Below, one piece after another: positions 11,147 to 22,100 of a stretch of DNA of 64,000 nt; the first letter of the stretch is position 1, and each line of letters starts with the position of its first letter. The stretch is from Dimorphilus gyrociliatus (taxonomy: Eukaryota > Annelida > Polychaeta > Dinophilidae). The DNA lies in the NCBI GenBank assembly GCA_904063045.1, contig CAJFCJ010000017.1, positions 957,479 to 1,021,478 on the forward strand, written 5' to 3'. The position numbers and the translations under genes were made by a program. The notes under the pieces were generated by a model. The model made no database searches and had not been told where the DNA came from. It saw nothing but the letters and a program-made list of their open reading frames with translations.

Positions 11147-12373
11147 TTAGAATTTATTGAGTGCCTGAATTTCATCGTCTTGAATCATAAACAATGTACT
11201 TTCTGAGCCCCAATAGACAAAAGGTCTATCCCATTCACTACTACCTTCTTTATTGAACAGAAAATTGCCTGTGTTAACATCCCAAACTTTTATCGAACCG
11301 TCTACACCCGAACTGGCTAAAAATCTATCGTTAAAAGCCATATTGACAACTCTGGATTTGTTAAATGAGGATCCATAAGTAAGAAGAGGTTTTTTCAAAT
11401 TCCTCAAATCAGTTCTGAAAATATTGCCCATATAATCGGCTGACAGAAGCATGTTGTTTTGGCAATATAAGTTTGTTATGACACTAGCATGTCCACCGTG
11501 TTTAATAAGACCAGTAAATTTTATTCCAGAATTTCTTATATCGTGCATATAAATTTTACCCGGCCTGGACCCATTAAAAATTAAATTGCTGCTATCTCCC
11601 TGACCAAAGCAACAAGATAAAACGTCAGAATAGTCCGTTTGAAGGAACCACGATTTTCTATTCAATGGGTCTAATATTTCAGCCTTTCCCTGCATACCAT
11701 AACATGTTTTCTTCAAAATAGAACTCCATGCCACACACCAAACATTTTTGCAAGAGAGTAGGTATACCTGTTTTTGTCCTTCAGCAGTTACGTATACCAA
11801 TCTGTATTTTCTCCCTGAATTGTACAGCTCAAAAGGGCTTTGAATTATTATAAAGTCAGTATTATGTGCTAAACAGAAACAATGGGTTCTAAAATCTGAG
11901 AAAGATTCCCGAAGGTTTAAATCCAAGTAATCGTTTCTTTTGGCAGAATAAATATTACTTATTCCGCATGGCGTTACCGCTTCTATTAAGATGTTCTCGT
12001 CAGACCAGTCTAATCTTTCTACAGTGTGACTCTCTGGAAATGGTCTCAATTCCGTAGTTACCCTGGAGTTTTTCACTAAATTCGTTATTAATCTGCCTGT
12101 AAAGTTTAACTGCTTTGAGAACTGCCTTTGTTGGAGAATTTGAACTATATTAGAATTCGTTGAATGTAGTTTTTCTGAAATTTTCCTTGAGTTTTCACTA
12201 GCTCGAATTGAATCCTTGGTCAAAGAACTCCCTGGATTGTCATGAGATGAGAGGATTTTAAAGTAACGCTTCTTTACTTTATCATAGAAAAAACCAGGCA
12301 AATCAGATTCTTCCTCTGCTGATTTCGCTGGTTTCTTTGGTGATTTTTTACGATTACGTCGATATCGTGGCAT
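11147..12373 (-). CDS. DCAF4: DCAF4-like WD40 substrate receptor
   Basis: An uninterrupted 408-aa frame. The N-terminus is a basic nuclear-type stretch followed by LPGFFYDKVKKRYFKIL and LTKDSIRASE, the signature with which DCAF4 proteins begin. The remainder is a WD40 propeller, clearest near the end (LASSGVDGSIKVWDVNTG, about residues 355-372). DCAF4 proteins plug into DDB1–CUL4 ubiquitin ligases as substrate receptors. The gene lacks introns while almost all its neighbours are interrupted, so a retroposed origin is possible, though it is intact and conserved. It is head-to-head with the OVCA2 homolog. Confidence 0.85.
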   Translation of the reverse strand: MPRYRRNRKKSPKKPAKSAEEESDLPGFFYDKVKKRYFKILSSHDNPGSSLTKDSIRASENSRKISEKLHSTNSNIVQILQQRQFSKQLNFTGRLITNLVKNSRVTTELRPFPESHTVERLDWSDENILIEAVTPCGISNIYSAKRNDYLDLNLRESFSDFRTHCFCLAHNTDFIIIQSPFELYNSGRKYRLVYVTAEGQKQVYLLSCKNVWCVAWSSILKKTCYGMQGKAEILDPLNRKSWFLQTDYSDVLSCCFGQGDSSNLIFNGSRPGKIYMHDIRNSGIKFTGLIKHGGHASVITNLYCQNNMLLSADYMGNIFRTDLRNLKKPLLTYGSSFNKSRVVNMAFNDRFLASSGVDGSIKVWDVNTGNFLFNKEGSSEWDRPFVYWGSESTLFMIQDDEIQALNKF

Positions 12374-13168
12374 TTGACTTGCTAACTTCTGATTCCTTTG
12401 GTATTCTTTAACATAATTTGATGAAAATATTGGACTAACTAAGTAATTTTTACTAAACTATTATCGTATAGAACCGATTACAAAAATGGACACTGCAAAA
12501 TGAAAAAGTAGACTGGTATTCGATATTTCTCGACCAATCACCGTTGCTCTGAAACTATTTTTGTTTGGGTTAACCTAAAGATAATCTACTAATTATTACT
12601 AGATCTCTATGGTTTTAGATAACATCTTAATTATTCTTATAATTAAAAAGTATATTACTTAATTTATTGTAAGCACTTTTAAATTTTAAATAATTTAATC
12701 TTATTTGTTACTTTAATCTGACAAAAAACTTATTGCTTGGAATCCAATTTCGAATATTTTTAAATAAATTATTCTGAAATGCAATACTTTTCGTATTAGA
12801 ATTGTTTCGATTAACTTTTGGAGAGGTAAGTCTGTTTTTAAAGTTCGTTCCGTTATTTCTCTTTTATGGTATTTAGCATAGCCTTTCCAATTGAGGAATA
12901 TATCTACTTTTTAATATTTTCAATTTCATCTTAAAATAGGCTAAAAAATGTATACAAAAAATAAATTAAAAAGCCGCTATATATTTATGACTCTATATTT
13001 TGTTAGAACCGTTGCAAAATCTTATTTTGATCTTATAATAGAGATCAAATTGAGGGGAGAGACTTTGGGGTAGAAAAATATAAGCTATCGCTTTACCAGT
13101 TTTCGTAGCCAATATTTTCCTTCAACGTGAATTAAAAAGTTATTACACTGGTAATCTTTCCGATTTAA
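12374..13168. promoter_or_regulatory. Divergent DCAF4/OVCA2 promoter region
   Basis: A 795-bp AT-rich spacer between two head-to-head genes. No open frame of note was found, and no clear TATA box or other element could be singled out. Confidence 0.35.
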
Positions 13169-14299
13169 ATGGCTACAGAAAGGAGCTTACTTCATGTAAT
13201 AAAATCAGTTGTTTATTTCTTGACTTTATAATATAATAAAATAATTGACACCAGTTTTCAATTTGTATATCGTTCTAAATATTAATATATATGCTTTTCA
13301 TTCAATTATCGCACCATTCGATATTAATAAACGTTGTGTTTTTTTTAATTTCAGATCCTCTGTATTCATGGATATAGGTTACCTTCAATATATAGTTTTA
13401 AGATCAACAGTAAAAGTAATTGATTACTATTGATAACAGACAAAATGGACAAACATTTAGGGAAAGAACAGGAGCTTTTAGAAAACTTGTTAAGTCGCAT
13501 GCAAAATTTGGTAATTTACTTTTTTCCAATAAATTGGTTTTATATATGATTTGAATTGTTTTTAGTTTTCATAACCGCTCCCAACGTTGTTCCTCCTTTA
13601 CCTTCCGATACCAAAAATGATCAAGATCAAAGGGGATGGTGGTTTTCTCGTCAAGATGACTATTTTAACGCACAGGATGATTCGCACTGCGATAAAGGCT
13701 ATGAAAACTCTTTGCAAATAATTAAGGAGACTTGTAAAACAGAGGTAATGATACTTTACCATATCGAAAATGGCAGACTATTTCGAAATAAAAATATTCG
13801 TTTAATAAATTTAGGGGCCTTTCGATGGTATACTTGGATTTAGTCAAGGAGCGTCTATGGTTTCTTTGATTTTGTCTTTACAAACTCTACAAAAAGGTTG
13901 TTGTAAAAAAGAAAAATAATCACTTAACCGATATTCTTTTTAACGTAAATACCAGAACCGTCCTTTCAATTTAAATTTGCCATCTTGGTCGCTGGCTTTA
14001 AAAGCAAATCCGTTCAACATGCATCTCTTTACGAAACGAAAATAGATATTCCTACTTTACATGTTTTTGGTGAAAATGATAAAGTAATTGAGAGTGGTAA
14101 ATAAAAATATTTTAAATTTGAATATAGTTATTCTAATTATTATAACTCTTACGTTTATTATTCAGCCATGAGTGAAGAATTATTAAAGGATTATTCAAAT
14201 GCAAAAACTTTGAAACACAGCGGCGGCCATTACATACCAGCCACTACAGATCAGAAAAGCGTCTACTTGGAATTTTTGCAATCTCGAATAGTAGCTTAA
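13169..14299 (+). CDS. OVCA2: OVCA2/FSH1-family serine hydrolase
   Basis: Seven exons (13169-13195, 13355-13377, 13440-13510, 13566-13744, 13815-13896, 13956-14096, 14166-14299) join in phase to 218 aa, close to the family's usual 220-230. It is an alpha/beta hydrolase; human OVCA2 hydrolyses long-chain esters. Seen in order: ILCIHGYRQNGQTFRERTGA (strand 1 and oxyanion region, split by an intron in GYR), FITAPNVVPPLP, the nucleophile elbow GFSQG in GPFDGILGFSQGAS, the aspartate strand THVFGENDKVI-like (LHVFGENDKVI), and the catalytic histidine in HSGGHYIPA. Ser, Asp and His of the triad are therefore all present. Exon 1 (MATERSLLH) is the least certain part: it was chosen because its donor and phase fit. 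Confidence 0.87.
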
Positions 14300-14838
14300 A
14301 TAGTAGGTTAAAGTATTCAAATATACTATATGTAATAAAATGAAAGACAAAAATTGTAAATTCGTTAAATTTCAAAATCGATAGATATCGATTTTTTTTA
14401 TTTAAAATCCTCAAAACGCTTAACATATATAAAATAGTATTTTCGCATATTATCGTTAGATAATATACATATTATTAAGCATACATCAAAAAAAATAATT
14501 TATCCACCAGCACCGCGTGCAGCTTATATAAAAAACTTTTATCAAAGACTCAAGCACCAAAAAATTGTCTAAATAAAGTAGATAGATAGATAATCCAAAA
14601 GCTGTCAAAGTTAAATATTGTCGATATCTTAATCGACCCTTAAAATGGTCAAAACAGCTTAACATGAATATATATGCATATATAAAAAAATAGTTTATGA
14701 TTTTTTTTTGCAAAGTTTGTAGAAATACAAAGTTTTGCTTGCATAATAAAGTTAGCAGCATTGCATGCAGATATTTAAAAACAGTTCATCATAAACTAAC
14801 TCAAAGAACACTAAACCATGATTTTTAACATTAATATC
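14300..14838. other. Convergent spacer between OVCA2 and MARF1
   Basis: AT-rich sequence presumed to hold both 3' UTRs. Short open frames on the reverse strand are Phe/Ile/Tyr-rich and look like chance. Confidence 0.35.
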
Positions 14839-17800
14839 TTAATAATTAGAAAACTTCGCCACTAACCTTGAACTTGGACTTGTATAAAGTTGGTACTGTT
14901 CCGAAAAGGAACTTTCAAATCCACTTTCTTCAGAATCTTTTATCTCGGATTCAGGTGATGTACTTTCAGATGTCAAATTATCTATATCAGGCAAATAAGA
15001 TGCTGCCATATCTAAGCTGGTTGGTTTCTTTTTAGTTGCCTTCTCAAAAGTTTTCTCTTCGTAGTTCTCTCTTCTGCAGAATGCTTGTGTCAGCGATATC
15101 GTTCTCTTCTGTCCCCTTCCTCGAACATGTACAACAACAACATGAGGTACGGCGTCCAGCAATGCCAACAAGTTCGATCTACCATATGTTGCGGGAACAA
15201 GTACAACACCAAAGTGACTGGAATAAGCTTCCTCTAAATTAGCAGCCGACATTCTACCGCCGGCTTGTAAAAGTAAAGTTCGGACATCTCTGGCAAACAA
15301 TTGTAAAGGTTGTAGTCTAACTATATTATCAGTTATAGTTACTTTATCTTCTAAATGTCGTCTAATTTCTACTTCAGATATTGAATCCGGTTTATAGATT
15401 TTATGGTAAAGGTTAATTAGCGTGTTGATTTCCATACAACCATCAAAAGTTGTATCCATTAATAATAAAAGTAATCTGTTAACTAGTCTGGCAACGTCGG
15501 CAGCATCAACGGCCACAATCGTTTTTTGATCATTTTTTGTTACGACTCTTGCAATTCCCGGTATAAGGGAAATCAATTGTTCAGTATCTCTTACCCCATA
15601 ATCTTCTAACCTTATGGAATGCCCATGCTGTCTGAGGAAAGCATTGGGCAATTGCTGCAGTGCTAATGTTGGGGTAGCCCTTAAAACAACGGCCAATTGT
15701 TCTTCAAGTACTTTTATCATTTGTTCCTTGGCAAGAACAACCGTTTTATCACCATGTTCATCGTCCGACACGTGAGCAACGTGGCTCACTGCCTCTAAAA
15801 GTTCAATAAGTTTCGTAAATCCATAATCTGAGACCCTACATTGCCTTCCAAAGTGATGATGATAAGCTGGAATAAATTTTGAGAATGGTAAACGACCTCT
15901 TGGACTATGACGAAGGAGTTCGATCACTTCTTTTGTAAAATGTCGAGTTCGCTCCATTTCTGCTGGAGTTTGCTGACGTCTGGGAAGTGAAAAAATTGTT
16001 CCTGTTTCATCTCGCATTATCAGTATAGCTTGATCCGGTACATCTGCCATGATATCTTCTAGAACACAAACACCATAGTCGCAAGGCTCCAAAGGTTTAC
16101 CCATAACTTTCACAAAAGTATCCTGAAGCTCGCACATTCTTGCTTGTTTGCCAGGGAGACTCTTAAGAACTTTGGTAACATCCCCCGTGAATCTCTTTAC
16201 ATGAGCTCTATGAGTGAGAGTTACTACTCTTCTGGATCCAGCTCCTAAAACTTGTACAACATGACCAACTGCATCTAATAACTCTATTAATTTTGTATAA
16301 CCATAATCAGCAACTCTACACTGCCGTCCAAAATGATGATGATAGGCAGGAATAAACTTCGAAAACGGAAGAGAACACTTTGGGGAGTGCTTCAAAAGAT
16401 CTGCAACTTCTCTCGCAAACTGACCTAGTTGTTGAGTCATGAGGGGACTAGAAGATCCTCTTGGAACGTCTTCTCCTTGCCATTCCACTTTCTTAACACC
16501 AGATGGTGATGATATAACTATTCTTACGCCAGATACGCAGGTTATGAGGTGCTCCAGGGGAACACCCCCGTTTTCAACAGCTTCTAACGGTTCAAAAGTC
16601 GCTGCATAGCAGGTTGCCAGAGAAAGCATGGGCAAAGAACCACCATGTTCTGCGACCAGAGTATGAATTCTTGGTGCGAGTATTCTTAACGACATGAGAA
16701 CGTTAGGGAGAGAGCATGAATCTAGAGCTGTTGCGTAGTCTGACGAATTTTCTGGACAATGCTTAGCGCATACTAAATCATCTATTTGAGATATATCAGT
16801 TGAAGTACTTTGGTTCATCTGGACTGTTTGAGAAATAGAAATCATCCTTCCACCACTATTTTCCCATACTTCTACAGTATCTCTAAGTTTGTACAATTCA
16901 GCAACGGATACAGATCTATGATGTCTTTGCTCGAACAATTCAATAAACTTGAACAGTGGTAAGGTATTACCGGCAACATCCTTCAATAAGCGGATTATAT
17001 CACTTTTAAGTGTATCGGTCATCGTGTTGAGGTTTTCATTTTGGACTAATTGAACGTGAACCCTCTTGTAGCCGATTTTTCTCCTATGCAATTGTGAAAT
17101 TGCATACCTAGCATTTTCTTCCGTAGGTACTCTTACAATTCCAATATTAGTATTGTCGGGTTGAGTAGCAATTTCTACGCTCAGTACTGTGACGTGTTGC
17201 TGAAATTCGGCGCAAAGTATTTTTCTCCACTCTCTCGCCGATATATTATAGTCTAAATTCGTCACATGTAATTCAAAGGATGGCTGCTGAGACGAAGATT
17301 GTTGAGATAGCGACAACGACGACTGCGACTGCGGTGTCGATTGCTGCTGCGGTTGTAGCTGCTGAGGTGGCGTATGTTGTTGTGGTGTAGATTGATGTTG
17401 AGGGTGACAGTGACCAATACCAGAAACTGTTGAATATTTTCCGAAATATATATATATATATATATGTATTCGTAGTTGGTAATAATTTCATCCATAAACA
17501 TTCAGTTGAAGAGACGTAAACCAATTAAATTTAAGTCATATAAATTTAATAAAATTGCTTAGCCTATCATTTTTTCAAAGTGAAATAATTGACTTTCATT
17601 ATAGAATAAAAACACTTAACCTTTTAAATATAAATTTAAATATAATTTATCCATATAACTTTTCATGTTTTAAATATTTCTATATAATCGTTTTTGATAT
17701 AAAATACGAGAAAGTATTTGTCTTCTGATTAAACACGCCGTTTTGGTTGAGGACTATTAAAAATAGACGGGGCGAAAGGAGAGAAGTTTCGGTGGGTGGT

Positions 17801-18515
17801 TGGAAAAAAAAAAACCACTTTCTTCAAAATTCATTGAATTATTGAAAGATTTTTTAAAGAGGTTAATATAAAATTATATAATATTTAATAAAAATATTAC
17901 ATAATATATTCAAATTAATATGGATATTTAATAATTTTTTGTTATAAAATTTTAAGTCAATTTACCAAATAAAAACTTGTACATTTTCGTTTCTCTTGAC
18001 CTAAATTGAATATTTAGTACTCATCCACACGCGTACTTGAACGCAAATAATCAGTCAAAAAACTGAGCCATTTCTATTTCTATTGGGGGGAAAAGTGATT
18101 TTGTCGGAGAGTATTTTTTATGACTACCCCTCCGCCCCGCCTACCACTCTATTACCCAGTTAGGGTTTATACCATCTTCTTTCCTAACTATTCAAATATA
18201 TTGAATATTATTTAATACATTACCATTTGACGCTAAATCAGCAACTGACAGCAATGAGCTACCCGAACCCTCGATGTTCTTACATACTGGAAATTCAAAA
18301 ACAGTGTTTCCGGACGGAGGAGTGCTAGAAAGGACTCTAGTCGGAGGCCGACAAGCTCCCGGTGTTCTGCGAAAATGCTGCCTCGGCGAGTAAATTCGAG
18401 ATCTTTGCGGAGTTGTCTTCCAGTCTCGTCCCGGAGAAGTGAAGTTTTCCCGCTCGAAACTGTCGGGAGAGTCGTAAATTCTCCCCGGCAAACTTAATGT
18501 AATTTGTGGTTCCAT
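14839..18515 (-). CDS. MARF1: MARF1-like RNA-binding protein with RRM and eight LOTUS domains
   Basis: Two coding exons (18515-18224 and 17426-14839) join in phase to 959 aa. MARF1 proteins control germline mRNAs. After a Ser/Pro and Gln-rich N-terminal region comes an RRM (FELHVTNLDYNISAREW onward), then eight consecutive OST-HTH/LOTUS domains. Two of them (third and fifth) share the near-identical block LPFSKFIPAYHHHFGRQCRV, as in vertebrate MARF1. The end (VAKFSNY) also matches the family terminus. The NYN RNase domain and first RRM of mammalian MARF1 are not in this locus; Drosophila MARF1 likewise lacks NYN and acts through CCR4–NOT. The ATG chosen follows a CTCTCTCCGTCTCTAG tract that could be an acceptor, so an upstream exon cannot be excluded. 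The intron holds a TA microsatellite. Confidence 0.86.
17446..17466. repeat. (TA)n microsatellite in the MARF1 intron
   Basis: About ten TA units just upstream (in gene sense) of the acceptor of the large MARF1 exon. Confidence 0.9.
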
Positions 18516-18610
18516 ATCCGAGACTAGAGACGGAGATAGAGAGAGAGATAGAGAGAGATTGAGAGAAGAGTAGATAAAGAAAACAAACGCACACACATAT
18601 ATTTATATAT

Positions 18611-18655
<45 letters not shown>

Positions 18656-19657
18656 TATATTATATATCGAGAACGGCGAGAGGAAGAGAAAGAAAGGTAG
18701 GTAGAGAAAGGCAGGTAGAGAAACAGTAATAGATAGATATAGAGGTAAGGAAGGAGGCGATAGGAAGAGAAATATGAAAAAAAAAAAAAAACAAAACAAA
18801 ATTAGCTATATATAGAATGGCATAAAATTTAATTAGGCATTAATAGAAAAAACTAAGATGTATAGATAGATAGATAGATAGATAGATAGAAAGAGGATAT
18901 TTAATTGAAAAAATACCATTTTACCAATCCGTTTTGTAATTTTTAAGAAAATTAAGAAACAGTAATAGAAATATAATCTTTTAAAAAGGCTTACTAGGAA
19001 TTCACTTTTTACACTGTTCCCATCGGCGGATCATGCGGGTTTGACTAAGTCTTTTTCAATTTATCTGCTGAATAGAAACTCATTTTGAGTAAAATTAACA
19101 ATGTAAACAGCTCAATATGATTTTGAGGACAGAAATCGAAATTTTTTGCCTAATTGGCTTAAAAGTTAGCTTTTGAAACAAATAAGATATTTGGTTGATA
19201 AAAACATATATAAATTTATATATATATAAAAGAAGAACTAGTACATGTGGAATAAATCGAAAAACAGCGTATACTATATACACCCTCACCTACAGATATA
19301 TATATATACATATATACGGTATATATACCATACACATAAACTACATATTTTGGTCAATTTTAAGTTTGTTGATCGAAAATATTAATAAATTCTTTTAATC
19401 ATAAAGCATCAAATTTGATATCTTTAATTCTTTAATATAATTGAAAAAGTTAAAAAAAAAATGTATTTTTAGATAAAAATTTTTCAGTACTGGAAAATTT
19501 TGCACACAAAATTAGATAAAATATTTATTTTAGGTCTATTTATTGTGATTTATGTGAATTTGCAGCTGTTAAAAGACTTAGTCATTTTTTTTGCCTTTAT
19601 AAAGAGCGTTATATTTATGAATTTAATAAGTTTACTAAGAGAACTAAAAGAAAGCAA
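18516..19657. repeat. Microsatellite-rich spacer (GA, TA, GATA, GGTAGA-like)
   Basis: Spacer between the divergent MARF1 and lectin genes. It holds a GAGATA/GAGA tract (18530-18570), a long TA run (about 18594-18667), purine-rich GGTAGAGAAAG-type repeats (about 18685-18775), a poly-A run (18778-18791) and a clean GATA array (18862-18890). More short TA runs lie at 19208-19326. Open frames here are low-complexity artefacts. Confidence 0.85.
19598..19603 (+). promoter_or_regulatory. TATA box of the C-type lectin gene
   Basis: TTTATAAAG lies 55 bp before the lectin ATG, a sensible distance for a TATA-driven start around 19628 with a short leader. Confidence 0.5.
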
Positions 19658-20787
19658 ATGTCTAAAGTCAAGTATATTTTTGTATTAATTTCTTGCATTT
19701 TTGCAACAGTTCAAGGTAAAAGACTTTCCTTTATATGTTTTTTAATTATGTTTTATTAATATTATTTAATGTTCCTTTCATTTCTTCTCTCATAGCCCAA
19801 AACTGCTCAGAAGGTTTTGATCGATTTGAAGACTCTTGCTATTACTTTGTACGTTCGCAATTGGGATGGTATGATGCTGATCAATACTGTACTTCTCTTC
19901 GACCAAAAACCTACACTGTTCATCTAGCTTCGATTGAAAGTCAAAATGAACAGAATTGGATTGCCGACAAGATTAGGGCAGACAGTAATCTTAGAGATAG
20001 AAGTGTATGGATTGGTTTGAACAATGCCGATAAAAAGGAAGGTTGGCTCTGGACTAGGACTTACCAAACTCCAGACTATAAAAATTGGGGTTCAGGACAA
20101 CCAGTATCTAGCGGAAGATGCTCGAGAATGCATTACCAACATAGTTATAGATGGCATAATACAGCTTGTTCTGGAAGATATTCTTCAGTATGTGAATATA
20201 GTTTAACAGCACCATGTCCCAAAGGCTTTGATAGATACCAAAACTCGTGTTATAAAGTCATCCCAACCACCCTTGATTGGTTTGAAGCTGAGCAATTCTG
20301 TACTTACGCTGTTCCCGACAAATATAATGTACACTTAGCTAGTATTGAATCTTCAGGAGAACAACAATTTATAGTTGAAAGAATTAGAGCAGATTCCGGT
20401 AAATACTCTGTAAAATATTATTGTGTCAACATATAAAATTCATCTTTTTCCTATAGCTAATAGAAATAGAGATTTTTGGGTAGGTGGTAACAGAATCGAT
20501 TCTAAGAAAAACTGGGCTTGGGTAGCAAATAATAAGAGATTCTCGTACACAAATTGGAATTCCGGAGAACCATCCGGATCCGGCCAATGCATGTGGTTAG
20601 ACACTGATTACAGTTACAGGTGAACCACTAATCTTGTTTCAAAATTAACTACTTTTTTACCAAAAAGTATTTGCAATTAATATTGTCTAATACTTTATTT
20701 CTTTATCTTTTTAGATGGAATGATAAAGACTGTAACAGCAACGGCAGTGGTTTCGTTTGTGAAGTTGAATTAGCAGATCTTAATTAA
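19658..20787 (+). CDS. Secreted protein with two C-type lectin domains
   Basis: Exons 19658-19715, 19796-20398, 20457-20619 and 20715-20787 join in phase to 298 aa. A signal peptide fills exon 1 (MSKVKYIFVLISCIFATVQ). Two CTLDs follow, each opening with the CPKGFDRYQNSCY-type motif and the HLASIES helix. Domain 1 (about residues 22-158) has QPV where sugar-binding lectins have EPN/QPD, and WHN in place of WND. Domain 2 (about 162-295) has EPS with an intact WND. Both keep the paired cysteines. Calcium-dependent sugar binding is therefore doubtful in domain 1 and possible in domain 2. Such proteins serve in mucosal immunity, secretion or adhesion; the ligand cannot be told. The poly-A signal AATAAA (20786-20791) overlaps the stop codon. 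Confidence 0.9.
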
Positions 20788-20791
20788 TAAA

Positions 20792-22100
20792 TAAACGTTT
20801 TAAAAGTAATGGTTATACATTAAAAAGCTAAAAATATAAATCGATATTTGTATTGTTTAAAAACAAAAAAAAAGTGTCTACAATAGGTTTCAAAGAGCTG
20901 ATTCAAAATAAGAAATAAATTTGTCTCAATATAGGAAAGAATCGGAATTTATATGACAAATAGATATGACAATTTTTTGCTTATCATACAATTTACATTA
21001 TCAGACATATACATTGATTAACATATGTCTATTTTTAAGGTTAATTCTTGCCAACAAAGCATATTTTTTTCAAATTTTTTAAATAATAATTGTCCTTTTT
21101 AAATATTTTTAGAATATCATTTATTATAGAGCCTAGTTGTTATTTTAGAACGATCTATTTACATTCGGTTCATTCATTAATGCAGATCCACTTGCACAGT
21201 AATTTAAGATGGAATGAAAGCAAAAATTCTTAGCTAAAGTATAATCTTGCCTATATTTCGTGAGTTTCATGTCAATATCTTGAAGGAGTATAACTTGTTT
21301 TAGCAACAAGCGCCCATACGGTATGGAGATATTATCGTAAGCATTCCCTTCGCAAAAAAAACGAAGGCTGACTTAACATTTGATAAACTGATGTGTATAT
21401 ACATTTTGGATAAAAACTATATACAACCCTGAACCAGATTATTTTATCTGTTTGGAAAACTAAGGGAGATAATTCGGTTAACCCATTTCAAAGTTAAAAA
21501 CGAATTGCAGAGGACAGTTGAGCCATTTTTTAGGGCAAACTCAATAGTTTTTTCTGATAAAATAGGCCTACTGTCACCTAAGTGGCCCACTTGTATAGAC
21601 AATCATGGAGCTTATGAAGTCAGGTCGCTCTTTCTTAGAAATTTGATATTATTACCAACAAATTTAATATTATTATCAACATACAATAACTGTATAGTTA
21701 TTGTCCAGGTGATATTAGTTAGTGGATCGCAAATAAATAATAACCTTGATAGCCGGTAATTATTAAGAAAGGTTTATTAAAACGTGTCATTCTTTCGAAT
21801 GCATCAGAATCCATTCGTAGCGAATCTGAATTTATTTCTTGATGGACAAAAGTAGTCTTGCACTATAATTGTTTCAATTGATTTATCAATATTTGGATAA
21901 AGAATCCACAGCGATGTTTTTATATCAGTCTTGATGGGTAAAGAAAGCAGTGAAGTTTACAATATGAAAATAGAAAGAGTATAAAACGATGATGTATAAT
22001 CTATTAGCATAGAAAGCATTGTATTTGTAATGTATATATCCAAATACGTATTTTTATTCACGTTGACTAAAATATTATAGCAATAAATTCCCTAAAAAGT
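20792..22100. other. Spacer between the lectin and PIKfyve genes (convergent)
   Basis: 1.3 kb of AT-rich sequence without a supported gene. The side near 22100 should hold the PIKfyve 3' UTR. An 84-codon open frame near 21505-21759 has no recognisable features. Confidence 0.4.

Noticed and set aside
17446..18667. TA repeats as part of a transposon or CRISPR-like array
   Set aside because: They are simple microsatellites without spacers, terminal repeats or encoded enzymes.
18524..18799. Ser/Leu/Ile-rich open frames on the reverse strand near MARF1
   Set aside because: They are translations of GA and TA microsatellites.
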